64,000 bases of DNA from Craterostigma plantagineum (GCA_027422505.1 JAPQWV010000005.1:11847501-11911500); one strand, 5' to 3'; shown: positions 1 to 10,701, counted from the stretch's first letter. Notes: generated from the letters alone by a model not told the origin. Made by a program: numbers and translations.

Positions 1-59
1 GTCTCTTCATCGACGGAGAGCTGATGTATGACTCCTGCTCCAGGAACCATGTCTTCGTT
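1..59. other. Left flank, nothing recognised
   Basis: These bases precede the first recognisable LTR sequence. No coding or repeat signal is supported. Confidence 0.4.
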
Positions 60-496
60 TGTTGGCGTGGGGGAGTGATTGCCGGTGCCAGGGTGCACGG
101 ACAAGGAGCGGCTCCTGGCAAGGCTTCTAGGCGAAGGGGTACATGGACGAACCGATCCGACACCCGAATGAGAGGGGATCCTGAGACTGACAATGTATGG
201 ACGTGTCAGGCTAAGAATCGTATAATAGAATTGATAGTACTACTCATACCTACCTTTTCGGGAGTCCATCCGAAAGAACTTCGAATTTAAGCGTGCTTGA
301 CTTGAAGCAATCTTAGGATGGGTGACCCCCTGGGAAGTTTGCCCAGGGTGCGTGTGAGCGAGGACGAAGCACGCTGAAAGGTTAAATAGTGGTACAGTGG
401 GGCCAGACTATCAGTCGGAGTGTGGTGGGCCCAACCCCACAGGTCCCAGTAGGGACGGATGCTACAGTGACACCCGGTATGGGACGGGTCGTTACA
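60..496 (+). repeat. Cassandra 5' LTR
   Basis: Ends in TTACA two bases before the PBS. It matches 569-1032 closely from about position 70 onward. The 5' edge looks deleted. Confidence 0.75.
250..356 (+). other. 5S rRNA-derived segment in 5' LTR
   Basis: Shows TTTAAGCGTGCTTG (box A-like) and TAGGATGGGTGACC followed by CCTGGGAAGT (box C-like), the pol III internal promoter of plant 5S rRNA. It is diverged between these blocks and sits inside an LTR, so it is a 5S-derived LTR domain and not a 5S locus. Confidence 0.75.
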
Positions 497-498
497 GG

Positions 499-511
499 TG
501 GTATCAGAGCA
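499..511 (+). other. Primer binding site (tRNA-iMet), Cassandra
   Basis: TGGTATCAGAGCA, complementary to the 3' end of initiator tRNA-Met, lies 2 bp after the 5' LTR. Confidence 0.85.
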
Positions 512-568
512 CAACCTCTCGCAGTACGGTGCTGGTTCGGGGACGAACCAGGCGGAAGCTGGTGGGCA

Positions 569-1032
569 TGTGACGCCCGGGGCCGAAGAGGGCGGGGAGT
601 GATTGCCGGTGCCAGGGTGCACGGACAAGGAGCGGCTCCTGGCAGGGCTTCTAGGCGAAGGGGTACATGGACGAACCGATCCGACACCCGAATGAGAGGG
701 GATCCTGAGACTGACAATGTATGGGCGTGTCAGGCTAAGAATCGTATAATAGAATTGATAGTACTACTCATATCACCAAGGTCGACCTACCTTTTCGGGA
801 GTCCATCCGAAAGAACTTCGAAGTTAAGCGTACTTGACTTGAAGCAATCTTAGGATGGGTGACCCCTGGGAAGTTTGCCCAGGGTGCGTGTGAGCGAGGA
901 CGAAGCACGCTGAAAGGTTAAATAGTGGTACAGTGGGGCCAGACTATCAGTCGGAGTGTGGTGGGCCCAACCCCACAGGTCCCAGTAGGGACGGATGCTA
1001 CAGTGACACCCGGTATGGGTCGGGTCGTTACA
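569..1032 (+). repeat. Cassandra 3' LTR
   Basis: Begins TGTGACGCCC after a short purine-rich stretch and ends CGTTACA. It is the more complete of the two LTRs. Confidence 0.8.
772..892 (+). other. 5S rRNA-derived segment in 3' LTR
   Basis: Longer copy of the 5S-like domain. It runs from an ATCACCAAGG start (resembling the 5S ATCATACCAG) through AAGTTAAGCG to GGATGGGTGACC and CTGGGAAGT. Both pol III control blocks are recognisable. Confidence 0.78.
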
Positions 1033-1540
1033 AGGCCCCCTCGATTTCCTTAGGTAAGTGGGATGTCCACTCCGCTGGCCAACCTCCTGATCATGGCTCG
1101 TCTCCATGGAGCTAGCCGAGCTGCTGAAGCGTAGAGATGCCACGGTAAGACGGCTGAAGGATGAGTTAACAAGCTTGCAGCAGAACAGGAGCAGCTCCTC
1201 GAGTGAAAGGCTGCAAATCTGTTGGCAAAGGAGCAAAACGCCAGGCTGGAGCCGTCGAAGTAAGAGTCAGAAAGGAGGCACGGAGACTTCGTTGCTGGAT
1301 CTGGATTTCATCCTGCATGAAGCCAGCGTGGCGTAATTATTCGCCTTCGCTTGCGGGGAATCCTGTCTCAACTTCCAGCTCTCCAGCTCTCCGTGGTCCC
1401 TTCCTATCAGGGCTTTCCTGTGGCCAAACTTCGCCTTCCTGTGGCCAAACTTCAGCGAAGGGTCGTGCTGATGCTTCAAGAACGCTGGGTCGAGCGTTGC
1501 CGGCCAGGTTGGAGCTGAACTTAGGTATTCCGATGAAGTA
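1033..1540. other. Unclassified sequence
   Basis: No gene recognised. Open frames here overlap on both strands and match no family I know. It directly follows the Cassandra LTR and leads into a tandem array. Confidence 0.4.
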
Positions 1541-1544
1541 GGCC

Positions 1545-1995
1545 GGGTCTTCGAGTGCCAGCACGGGGCTGGACTTAGATGTCCCAACAGATAGGTTAGG
1601 TATTATGCACCAGCACGGGACTGGACTTAGATATCCCACTCCAGATAGGTTGGGTCTTTGAATGCCAGTGCAGAGATGGGCTAAGATAACCCAAACAGAT
1701 AGCTTGGGCCTTTCCATGCCAGCGCGGAGCTGGACTTTGATATCCCCATCCAGATGGATTAGGTTTCCTATGCTAGCACGGAGCTAGACTTATCTTCACA
1801 ACCACGTAGGTTGGGTACTCTGGTGCCAGTGCGGAGCTGGACTTAGATTTCCCAACAGGTGGTTGGGTTTCCTGGTGCCAGGGTCAAGCTGGACTTAGGC
1901 ATCCCAACAGTCAGGTTGGGTTGGGCCTTTATATGCCAGCCCGGAGCTGGACTTAGATAGATATCCCAACAGTTAGGTTGGGTCTTTGGCCACCA
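1545..1995. repeat. Degenerate tandem array A (about 50-60 bp unit, about 8 copies)
   Basis: A unit built on TGCCAGCACGGAGCTGGACT, followed by TAGATATCCCAACAG and a TAGGTTGGGTCTTT tail, recurs near 1557, 1609, 1669, 1717, 1771, 1822, 1876 and 1933. Units are diverged and of uneven length. Confidence 0.75.
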
Positions 1996-3180
1996 GGCAG
2001 CATTAATGGTACTTGCATCGTGCTAGCTACCCTATTTGCTACATGTTCTCCTTTTTGCACCCTCCTTTCATGGTGCGAGAGCTGGGAGATCTGTGCCGGT
2101 TTCTGGCGACCTGCATTGGTCGTCTGGAGGTCCATGCCAGACAGCTAATCTCGAAACCTGCGCCAGAAAGCTAGTCGAAGTATGAATGCTATGAAGTTAG
2201 CATTACCTGAACATGTTAGGGTTTATTGCCTTCCGTTTTGTAGTCTTGGAACTTGTCATCGGCAGATCCGTAGATCAGTAGTAAATGCTGAAATGTTTCC
2301 GCCTGGGCTAGACCAGGGCTTATGATATTCGTATCCAGCCGGGGCGACATCCCCTCCTCATGTACTTTTCTTCTGACATCCTGCTGCAATTATATCCAAA
2401 CATTCACCAGAAAGGTCATTGGCAGATTCGAACGTGTACCTGGAAGGTGTCCGTCGAGGCTGGACATGGTGTTTTATCACTCTCGTTCCTACAAGTTGGG
2501 GGCTCGTGTTCACCAGGTCCGTAGGTTATTGACTATGCTATCCGTCTGGAGTCGGGAGTGCTGCGCTGGCTTCTGGCAACCCATGTTAAGGACCTAACCC
2601 CTCAAAAGTTGCGCCAGCTGGAGGAGCAGGATGCAGCTATTCTCGCTGCCAGGGGGAATGACTTCGCATCTACTCTGAACCGGCTCATCGAGGGGCAACA
2701 GCAACTCTCCGAGCTCAAGGTTTAGGGTTTGTTGGTGGTGAAGGAAGTGCAGAGTAACTCAATGCTACACGAAGGGCGTTCTGCAAGCAGGCTAGAGGGA
2801 ACACTGCCAAAAATATCCCTCCACCTCTCATACGGCACTACTTCTTGGAAGGTTTTGCTGCTGGATAAGAGCCAGCTTCCACCATGGCTGTAGCGGTGGC
2901 GGCTATGAGTGCTCCTCGGGCCTTTAAAGGGGATCCTGAGACGACTCTTAATCCCACCTTCTGGCTGAACGATATCCGCCTAAGTCGGGCATGATGCGTT
3001 TTGTTTTCATGGATTGGATGCCAGTCATCACAAGGTCTGCAGACTGACTAGGAAGGCTCCCACCTGGAGATAGGCTGGGGCCTTCGGGCTTTGTTTCCAG
3101 CTTGGGAGCTGAGTCAAGGCCTGGAGGCTTCGCAGAATGTTTTCTTTGCATTTTGCTCATGTCCTTATCTCCTTTCGGAG
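1996..3180. other. Unclassified repeat-derived DNA
   Basis: No family-recognisable coding sequence. The stretch around 2380-2540 shares blocks (TTCACCAGAAAGGTCATTGG, ACGTGTACCTGG) with the repeats at 3225-4025. At 2590-2960 short plus-strand frames are rich in Gln, Glu and Ala and could be an eroded gag, but nothing diagnostic is seen. Confidence 0.4.
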
Positions 3181-3224
3181 GAATTTTCTTATTAAGTATC
3201 CTGAGCGAGCTTTACTGTTAATGT

Positions 3225-4025
3225 CCGGATCTATACTACTACCACTCTCCACTCTCCCTACTTCGAATTGTGCTAATGCTTGTCAGCGCATTCGAAGTAT
3301 GTGAGTAGTATGCCTCCTTATCTGCCGACCTCAATCATTCCCTTGCAAGCTGCACTTTGAGTACCCACGCTGATCCATCTCGACAGATTGCAGTACTCTG
3401 GATGTTTACTTAGGGACGACATTTCCGTCCATTGCCCTTTCATCGCAGCATTCTACTGCATTCACATCCAACACTTTCATCTGAGAGGTTATTGGTGTAT
3501 CTAAACGTGTACCTGGGAGATGTTAGTATAAGCTGCACCCAGCGCCCCTTGCTTTCATTTTTATAGGTTGGGGGTTCGTCATCGCCAGGTTTGTAGGTCA
3601 CCAGGTAAGCTTTCCACCCGGGGCCTATCTTCATCCTATGAACATTTTTCATTAAGTATTTGTAGCCAGCCTCTCTGTCAATGCGGGGACCTGTACTACT
3701 ACCTCTCTCCACTCTCCCTACTTCGGATTGTGCTAATGTCTATTAGCACATTCGAAGTATACGAGGAATGTTCCTCCTGACTTACCAACCTCGCCTCTTA
3801 CGTTGTTAAAACTTGGTGGTATGCCTAGGCTCTCCAATCAGTAATATCCCGCGTGTTTGCTTATAAGAAGCATTCGCCTTCCATGCGTTCTCTTTCCAAC
3901 ATTCCATCGCAATTTGCATTCGAAATCTTCATTTAAGAGGTTGTTGGTAAATAAAAACGTGTACCTGGGGAGCTCAGTGGTACATCAAGTTTGTTGCCCA
4001 TTTTCGTTTTTCATCAGGTCTGTTG
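3225..4025. repeat. Two diverged copies of a roughly 450-bp repeat
   Basis: TACTACTACC, CTCTCCACTCTCCCTACTTC and AATTGTGCTAATG followed by a CATTCGAAGTAT block occur near 3230 and again near 3700. A downstream ACGTGTACCTGGG block occurs near 3510 and 3960. A third partial copy lies near 2430. This is an irregular large-unit tandem duplication. Confidence 0.65.
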
Positions 4026-4189
4026 GATATCAGCGGACCTCTCCCCCTTCTGCGAGGTCAGCCTTGGCTGACATGGGGACCAGCGAGGCTCGCCAATGAT
4101 AGCCTCGTCCAAGCTCGCCGAGCGCTTGTCCAATGTGACCTGGAAGCGGGACACCTCTATATGGGAGCCACCTGCACAGCCACATCTGG

Positions 4190-4575
4190 GCTTATAATTG
4201 CGCATCTGGCGGCCACGTCTGGGCTTATAGGTGCGCATTTGCGCGGCCACGTCTGGGCCAGCCACGTCTGGGCTATAAGTGCGCATCTGCGCGGCCGCGT
4301 CTGGGCCAGCCACGTCTGGGCTATAAGTGCGCATCTGCGCGACCGCATCTGGGCCAGCCACGTCTGGGTTTAAAAGTGCGCATCTGCGCGGCCACATCTG
4401 GGCCAGCCACGTCTAGGCTTATAAGTGCGCATCTGTGCGGCCACGTCTGGGCCAGCCACGTCTGGGCTATAAGTGCGCATCTGCGCGGCCACGTCTGGGC
4501 TATAAGTGCGCATCTGCGCGGCCACGTCTGGGCCAGCCACATCTAGGCTTATAGGTGTTCATCTGCACGGCCGCA
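4190..4575. repeat. Tandem array B (48-bp unit)
   Basis: The unit starts GTGCGCATCTGCGCGG and carries two CCACGTCTGGG blocks. It recurs about every 48 bp, with some shortened units of 33 bp or less. Because 48 is divisible by three, long periodic open frames appear on both strands; these are by-products of the repeat. Confidence 0.85.
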
Positions 4576-5150
4576 TCTGGGCCTATTTTCCAGCCTGGAT
4601 CTAAGCCAGGGCTTATAGGCTTCTTTTCCTGCCTAGGACTGAAGCTAGGGCTTATGGCCTCCTTTCCCCTTTCGACCTACATCGGAGCGTAGAGCTTTCG
4701 TGTCCAGCCTGGATCTATGCCAGGGCTTATGGGGTTTTGCTCCCAGCCTGGATTTAAGTCAGGGCTTACGGACTTTGTTTCCAGCCTGGATTTAAGCCAG
4801 GGCTTATAGGCTTCTCTTTCACCTAGCATCAGAGCTAGGACTCATGGCCTCCTTTCTCATCTGGAGCTACGTCGGAGCTTAGAGGCTTCGGGCCTGGCCT
4901 GGATCTAAGTCAGGGCTTACAGGCTTCACTCCCAGCCTGGATCTAAGCCAGGGTTTACGGGGTTCTGTTTCCAGCCTGGGTCTAAGCCAGGGCTTACGGT
5001 CCTCTATTTCCAGCCTGGGTCTAAACCAGGGCTTACGGTCTTCTTTTTTTTATAGTCCGGAGACTTACCATCGGCCGATCTGTAGATCTTACACCGGAAG
5101 GTTTCTGCCGGGGCTAGGTCGAGGCTTATGGTCTCCTGTAGCCAGCTGAT
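4576..5150. repeat. Tandem array C (about 40-bp unit)
   Basis: Variants of CCAGCCTGGATCTAAGCCAG followed by GGCTTA recur near 4590, 4700, 4743, 4781, 4899, 4933, 4970 and 5011. It follows array B with no spacer. Confidence 0.75.
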
Positions 5151-5384
5151 AGCTGGACCGGCATACCTGCCAAACCTACAAAACCACACGCAAGCAACTC
5201 CAACGCACGAGACACGGTAAGTGTCATGAGATAAAAGCGATAATCAAATAATATTTAGTAATGACATAGTGGAAGCAATGCGTTAAATGGCAGGTTGGAG
5301 ATAAGCCTATACAAACAAATTTCAGCACATAACCCAATATTTTTCCTACTCTGATGATCTAGAAAGGTCAGGTTTCGAGATAGG
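5151..5384. other. Spacer, nothing recognised
   Basis: AT-rich linking DNA between two tandem arrays, with no supported feature. Confidence 0.4.
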
Positions 5385-5550
5385 AGGTAGCTAAGTAGGA
5401 AAGTTGGAGGTCAGTAGCAAAGTAGGAAATCTGAGTAGCTAAGCAGCAAATCTGAGTAGCTAAGTAGGAAATTAGGAGGTCAGTAGCTAAGTAGAATATC
5501 TGAGTGGCTGAGTAGGAAATCTGAGTAGCTGAGTAGGAAAGTTGGAGGTC
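5385..5550. repeat. Tandem array D (GTAGCTAAGTAGGAAA type)
   Basis: Short units of the form GTAGCTAAGTAGGAAATCTGA, interspersed with GGAGGTCA, recur about eight times with small variation. Confidence 0.75.
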
Positions 5551-6645
5551 AAAGGTAGTGTACGGGGGAAGTACATAATCCCTGCTAATCCTGACACGAG
5601 GTATTGAGAAGGACGAGACTGTTCATAGCCGACAAGGAGACACACATAGGGTGTTGGTCGGGGAACATTATGGTCAGACAGAGGACCTGTCAGTCTGACA
5701 ATAGTACGCCTCTGACTGTCTGTCCTAGGTTGTGCCTTCTAGCAGTCCTGATGGAGACCTACTGGGCCAGCGGCCCAATGGCAATGATTCCAGCAGCCCA
5801 AATATAATTCCTACATACTTAATAGGCCCAAGCCCGTTAGAAAACCCTAGGTACAATAACTCATAGTGCCCCGAATATTATGAAAAATTCTATTTTGCCC
5901 CTCAGACTTTAAACTTCACAGCATTTGGTTCCCAAGGAAAATAACAGAATTGACCCTATTATTTCTATAATTCCATTTAGCACCCCAAAAAGTTAGAAAA
6001 CTTACAACAGACACCGAAGGTGCCGTTTTCGGCTGAGACGTCGCCGGCGACCGGGGCGGTGATCATGGCGGCCCTTGCCTCCGGGCATGACAGTCATGGC
6101 TGCGGTGGTTCAAGCTCGACGGAGTCCGAAATCCGACCTCGACGTAATCGTTCTTGTCTCATCTTCTTCACCGTCGTCCCCACCGATTTAGCCCTGGCAA
6201 CGGCGCGTTCTGACCGACGAGGGAACGAAACGGAGGGTCAACACCTTGGGCACCCTCGATTTTGAGGAATTATCGTCGATTTTGCCCATCCTTAGATCTG
6301 ATGACGTTAGGACTTTGGTTCGCTGTTGGGACTTTATTCCCAGATTTTAGGTTTCGAGGGGCAGTCGTTGCTCGTCGTCCTTCGATTGGGTGACGGAGTG
6401 ACGCAGGCATCATCTAAGACAGGAAGTCATCGGCGACGATGGGCTGGGGTCGCTGATCACAGGGCCAAGGTGGCCGAGGCCCATGTTTATTGGTTGACCA
6501 ACTGTCGCCCGACAGGTGTTCGACGAAATTCCATAGAAGAAATCCAAGAACGGCAGCCCAAAAATCTTCTAAAAACAGCCGTTGAATCCAAGCCACGACT
6601 CCATATCTCACGTTCCAACCCTCGGTTCCCACAGACGACGCCATT
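5551..6645 (-). other. Probable gypsy internal leader (minus strand), non-coding
   Basis: Read on the minus strand this follows the PBS of the LTR at 6646-7483, so at least its right part should be the leader of that element. No gag or pol motif is seen. The GC-rich block at 6000-6270 and the open frames at 6326-6754 match no known family. A matching 3' LTR was not found to the left, so the element is truncated or rearranged. Confidence 0.4.
6627..6645 (-). other. Primer binding site of gypsy-type LTR
   Basis: Minus-strand TGGCGTCGTCTGTGGGAA abuts the LTR end. It resembles the TGGCGCCGTCTGTGGGAA primer site common in plant Ty3/gypsy elements. Confidence 0.65.
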
Positions 6646-7483
6646 TGATGCGGGTACGACCCCGATCAACAAGATTTATGGTCCGGGAAATAAGGTGAGA
6701 GCCGGTTCGGATGAAATCATGGTTGAATGTATGAAGAACGAGACGGAAAAGTAACGAGACGATGATTTACGTGGTTCGGATTCGGGTGAATCCTACGTCC
6801 ACGGGCCGCCGGAGAATATTCACTAATAACGGAGAAAGAGTACACACTCAATCTCACCTTCACTCACGTTTACAAGTGATTCTAAGCTCTAAACAGTAAA
6901 GAGAAGATAAAGAGAGGGAGAGAGAGCATGTGTGTGTGTTCTTGGTGTGTTAGTGTGTGTGGGGCGGGTAGAAGATGATGTAAAATGGATAAAAGCCACT
7001 TATTTATACTATTCACGCGTCTAGGGTTTCATACTACCCTTCTTCGTCAGATCTCCCGGACGCTCCCCCAGCTCTTCTTCTGGCCCTTCCATATAGTTCC
7101 GTAGCTTCCTGGGATATCTCCCTCTTCAGGTCTTCTGGACACTTCCTTAGCTCTCTCGATTACTTCCTTTGGTCCTTCTGGATAGCTCCGTAGCTTCCTG
7201 GGACATCTCCCTAGCTCCTCCCAATATCACCTTCGTACATTGCCTCTAGTCGAGCTTCGCACTTAGTCCTTCTCGGGCACTTCATTGGACTCTTCTGAAT
7301 AGTTCCGTAGCTCGGGGGAGTATCTCCCGAGCTCCTCTGAACCTCACCTTCGTACACCGTTCTGGTCGGACCTCGTACCTGGTCCTTACCTCCTTCAGAC
7401 CAAATCTCCTACTCTGTTCTTTGTAGGTTGTCAGGTCAGGAGGAATGCTGGATAGGTCACCCCTATCAAACAGATTCCTAACA
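6646..7483 (-). repeat. LTR of a probable Ty3/gypsy element (minus strand)
   Basis: On the minus strand it starts TGTTAGGAATCTG and ends CCGCATCA next to a gypsy-type PBS (838 bp). It has a TATA-like GTATAAATAAG followed by CT-rich and CA-rich sequence typical of the R/U5 region, and a downstream CACGTAAATC stretch. The right flank (TTGGG) is CopF sequence, so this LTR appears inserted in or joined to CopF. The gypsy assignment rests on the PBS only. Confidence 0.6.
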
Positions 7484-7710
7484 TTGGGGAATAAAAGTTG
7501 CCTCATTTATAACAGATAACGAGAAGACAATAACGATTTGTTTCCTATAATAACTACACGCAACTAGTACAAAATAGGGCGTCAAGAGGAAGATCAAAAA
7601 TTCGTACGACACCCAAAACTCTCTGAAAGCATACAAATCTTCAACATCAGTAATCGAAAAAGGTAAAACCGATCTCAATTTCTCATGGGTCCTCATAAAC
7701 AAGGACAATT

Positions 7711-7983
7711 TTAGATGTTAAGTTGGAATAATGCTTCAAACACAATTAAAAAAATTTGGTAAAAAACGAGTGAAATCTCAACTTTTATGCTCGAATAATG
7801 AGTATTCACACCAAAAGTATCTTGTAAACTTTTTAATTTACGAAATGTATCTGGAGTATCACATAGGGTAGATTTTTGATCATGTAAAGTATTTTCCCCG
7901 TTAGAAATTAAGTTAGAAGGGGAGTTTTGGTATGTTATACTTATATTCGAAATAACATTCTCTAACCGTTTAATAGTAAGCAT
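7711..7983 (-). pseudogene. CopF gag-linker fragment
   Basis: A 90-residue open frame, with no start or stop of its own that I trust, whose position downstream of the coiled-coil matches the linker that follows the coiled-coil in CopA and CopB. The match is by position and composition, not by a strong motif. Confidence 0.35.
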
Positions 7984-7984
7984 A

Positions 7985-8242
7985 CGTTGATCCTCTAAGA
8001 CGGTCTCATATTTTGATGAGACTTTATTCGCTCAGCTTCGCAAGAAGGTAAATTCTTAGTCATCTCTTAGACCCTCTTTTCACTATCTTCTAACTTAGTT
8101 TCTAATCTAATGATCTTTGGCTTTGCGTTTGTCAAATCTTCATTAGCATAAGCTAGGCTTTCTTGTTGCTTAAGCAACACGGAGTAATTATTAGCACATC
8201 TTGCTTCTAATTCCTCAATCTTCCTACCTTGAGTATCCATTT
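7985..8242 (-). pseudogene. CopF coiled-coil gag fragment
   Basis: The minus strand reads from an ATG at 8240 through MDTQGRKIEELEARC and later IIRLETKLEDSEKR before a stop near 8062, giving Leu/Glu/Lys heptads typical of a coiled coil. The gag start seen in CopA and CopB (MDxxSxGND) is missing, so the N-terminal gag was lost. Confidence 0.5.
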
Positions 8243-8729
8243 TAAATTGATTTTATTTATGTTTATATATATATTTTTTAATTAAAAAAATTGTCTTTTG
8301 GAAATTCTGTTCCGAAAAGTTTGGTTTACTTGAGAAATGGTGAAGTATCGAAGATATTAGGTGTCGAAAATTTTTCGGTGTGCACCTAAAATTTTTGAAA
8401 TAATTTCGAAACTTCAATAAAAATACCAAAACTTTTTCTATAATATGCCAAACGTCCTAATTAGATTATTGGATAAGTGATCGTTGACACGTTTGTGGAT
8501 TTGCTTATTTGATAGAAAACAGTCTACACCGAAATTTTTTGGACTGGAAGGAAAATTATAAATGGGTGTTAGGATTGACTATGCTCGTTGGACTCAGAAT
8601 GTTTTTCAAATAATTTTCCTCAAAAATTGTTAGTTTTTTTTTTGGACTTAAAATATTTTTATTCAAGGGGTCCAATAGCTTTGGTGATTGAAAACGTTTA
8701 AGTGTGATTTTTGACGAGTGAGTTAGTGA

Positions 8730-9290
8730 GAATTGGATCGCCCGATTTAAAGTTTCGAATGATGAGGGCTTCGATCGAAAGTTCAAAGTTTTGAGATCGT
8801 GCGAATTTTGGGTAGCTAAATCGGGCGAAAGTGAAAATTCGCCAAATTTAAATTTGAGCGAAACTGAGAATCGGGCGAACATCAAAATCGGGCGAAACAC
8901 TAAAATTGTAAAACTCGGTCGAAATGTGAAGTGGCTGAAAATCAGATTCGGGCTATTTGAAAAATTAAGAAAGAGGTGCACTATAGACCTTCGGGCGATT
9001 CAGGTTCGGGCGATTGAAATTCGCAGAGAGAAATTCTGTGGAAATTGAACAATCGGGCGACTTGAACTTTAACAATTGAGAATCGATGTTTTGTTGCAGG
9101 GCACATTCAAATCGGGCAATTCTGTGTTAGCTACAGTGCAAATTCAAATCGCGCGATTGCTACAGTGTTCAAGTCGGGCGATTCAAAGTCCTTGCTACAG
9201 TAAAGATTGAGAAATCCTAATCGTGCAATTCTCTGATTGAATTGAAATCGGGCGAAACTATTGCTAGTGTGTACAATCGCCCGATCGGAT
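8730..9290. repeat. TCGGGCGA-motif leader of CopF
   Basis: The exact octamer TCGGGCGA occurs at least eight times between 8820 and 9250 on the plus strand, its complement twice more (8738, 9273), and near variants (TCGGGCAA, TCGCGCGA) fill the gaps. Spacing is irregular, so this is motif clustering and not a tandem array. Confidence 0.8.
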
Positions 9291-9523
9291 GTTCTGTAAG
9301 AAAAATTTTGGGCAAGTGACGAATTTCAGACTCGATTTCAACCAAAAACTCACTCAAATCAACTGAAAAATGTTGGGTAAACACATAAAAGCAGTCAAAA
9401 TCAACCTATTTACCTCTAGAGTTTGCAAAATAAGTAAAATCAACAAACTCAAGAACAAGCTGAAATTCGAACCAAAAAAATACCCAAAAGTTTCAGAAAT
9501 CTCACTCAAATCCGAACGTGCTT

Positions 9524-9536
9524 GCTCTGATACCAC
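9524..9536 (-). other. Primer binding site (tRNA-iMet) of CopF
   Basis: Minus-strand TGGTATCAGAGCA directly follows the LTR end GGGACCAACA. Confidence 0.85.
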
Positions 9537-9537
9537 T

Positions 9538-9870
9538 TGTTGGTCCCTATTCTATCCAAACAATCTACAAAGAATGAATTTACCACGCTTTGGATGTGGA
9601 TTTGAAGCTTAGTGCGTGGGGTGTGTTTGTGAACGAAGGTGAATTTGTCAAAATGCTTTTCTTACTATTCAACACACACGCACTAACACATCACACAAAA
9701 CACACACCCTAATGAATTACGGTTTGGGGGGTACATATGACACATGAGTTGGTATATTATACCCCTTGTAACTAAGAACTAGAATATTACAAAACTAGCC
9801 CAAAGTTAATTAAATACAAACCAACTAAGATAAACACAATGAAATTGAACACTATAAAATATTCCTAACA
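9538..9870 (-). repeat. CopF 5' LTR
   Basis: 333 bp, minus strand TGTTAGGAAT to CCAACA. Contains the palindrome GGTATATTATACC (9751-9763) at the probable core promoter. Confidence 0.8.
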
Positions 9871-9875
9871 GTAAT

Positions 9876-9948
9876 TTTTTTAGATGAGTGGGTCATACGG
9901 TCAGTATCTCCGGAATCAATGATCCATAGGATTGGAAGAACCTTTTTT
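9876..9948 (-). pseudogene. CopE protease fragment
   Basis: The minus strand reads PWIIDSGDTDRMTHSSK, the copia aspartic-protease signature (WIxDSGAxxHMT) with Asp in place of the usual Ala and Arg in place of the usual His. It ends at the CopF insertion. Confidence 0.65.
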
Positions 9949-10374
9949 GAAGCATGTAGAGCAAAGAACGAGAGAGTATACATTTTGATGCTAAAGTGCA
10001 AGCACCTGTTTCATTACCTTTTCTTGAGGAGTTAATCATCTCCTTTATTTCTCATCTCGTCATTAAGTTCTATATATTAGAGAAGTTGAAAGTTTGCTTT
10101 TCGTTTTGTTGAAACTCCGTCGTATATGCCTGTCCTACTCCGAGGTTGTCCCGGTCTGGGTGGTTTTCTATGCAGCTTCCAACAATTCTCCACAGTGTGT
10201 CTAGACTTTTTTTAGTAATTGCACCACATCGAGTCTTTGCAAATTTTTGAGAAGGTGGTGTTTTGTTCTCCGTGGATTTATATATCTTGTACTCTGAGTT
10301 TGTTTATATGCCGCGGGTTGTTTCAATGAGGCTAGGGCCGAACTCTCCAAGTTGGGTGGTTCAAGCATCACACT

Positions 10375-10696
10375 TCATCTCCCTTCCTCTCCTTGGATGA
10401 TAGCAATTGCCTCATTCATGCTGAGAAATACTTGCCGAGTGAGTATTTGAGTTCTCACGGCATCAAATTCTACATTTAACCTAGCCAATAATTCATACGT
10501 TCCTTCCTTTTCCACGAAGTTCTTTAGTGCGGCTACATCTGTTGGACATGTCATCTGGATATTCTGGTAGTGATCAATTTCTTGCCACAACGTCTGGAGG
10601 AATTTGAATATTCCATAATGGTTCTGTTTCCTTGTTTAGTATTAGTCACCTTTACTTTGATTTCATAGATTTGGGCAGCATCATTCACTTTGGAAT
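10375..10696 (-). pseudogene. CopE gag, C-terminal part
   Basis: An open frame with EIDHYQNIQM, LARLNVEFDAVRTQI and MNEAIAIIQGEE continues the retrotransposon gag (UBN2 type) that begins at 13038. The reading frame resumes on the left side of the solo LTR 10702-12705, showing that the LTR landed inside an ancestral gag gene. Confidence 0.75.
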
Positions 10697-10701
10697 ATGT
10701 C
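10697..10701. repeat. Target-site duplication ATGTC (left)
   Basis: Identical to 12706-12710 on the other side of the solo LTR. Confidence 0.9.

Larger units (their letters stand above)
60..1032 (+). mobile_element. Cassandra-like TRIM retrotransposon
   Basis: Two direct repeats (60-496 and 569-1032) flank a 72-bp non-coding internal region. The internal part opens with a tRNA-iMet primer site (TGGTATCAGAGCA, 499-511). Each LTR contains a segment resembling plant 5S rRNA, including its internal control region (AGTTAAGCGT and GGATGGGTGACC followed by CTGGGAAGT). A tiny non-coding LTR element with 5S sequence in the LTRs and an iMet PBS defines Cassandra TRIMs. The 5' LTR lacks about 18 bp near its start and 14 bp just upstream of the 5S block relative to the 3' LTR, so its left border is approximate. 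No target duplication was found (TCGTT versus AGGCC). Short open frames inside it are spurious. Confidence 0.85.
7484..9870 (-). mobile_element. CopF: truncated minus-strand copia retrotransposon
   Basis: The minus-strand 5' LTR (9538-9870) is followed by a tRNA-iMet PBS, a long leader rich in TCGGGCGA, and coiled-coil coding fragments at 7980-8240 and 7711-7983. It ends abruptly at the gypsy LTR at 7483. Leader style, LTR palindrome and coiled-coil relate it to CopA and CopB. No pol domain or 3' LTR remains. The base pairs flanking the LTR (GTAAT, 9871-9875) fall inside the protease of CopE, so CopF inserted into CopE. Confidence 0.7.

Noticed and set aside
24..853. Open frames of 88-154 codons in the first 0.85 kb
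   Set aside because: They lie in the Cassandra LTRs, repeat between the two LTR copies and overlap on both strands; TRIMs are non-coding.
772..892. A 5S rRNA gene
   Set aside because: Only the internal control blocks are conserved, the copy is inside an LTR and repeated at LTR spacing, so it is LTR-derived.
4014..4542. Repetitive proteins on both strands (ALIAQTW-type repeats)
   Set aside because: The 48-bp tandem unit keeps frames open on both strands; no start context or homology.
1545..5550. CRISPR array
   Set aside because: Repeats are degenerate and contiguous without unique spacers, and the DNA is from a plant nucleus.
7478..7708. 76-codon hydrophobic minus-strand frame
   Set aside because: Spans the junction between the gypsy LTR and CopF; no homology, only weakly compatible with a CopF remnant.
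8556..9048. Opposing 85-141 codon frames in the CopF leader
   Set aside because: Created by motif repeats lacking stops; no homology and both strands open.
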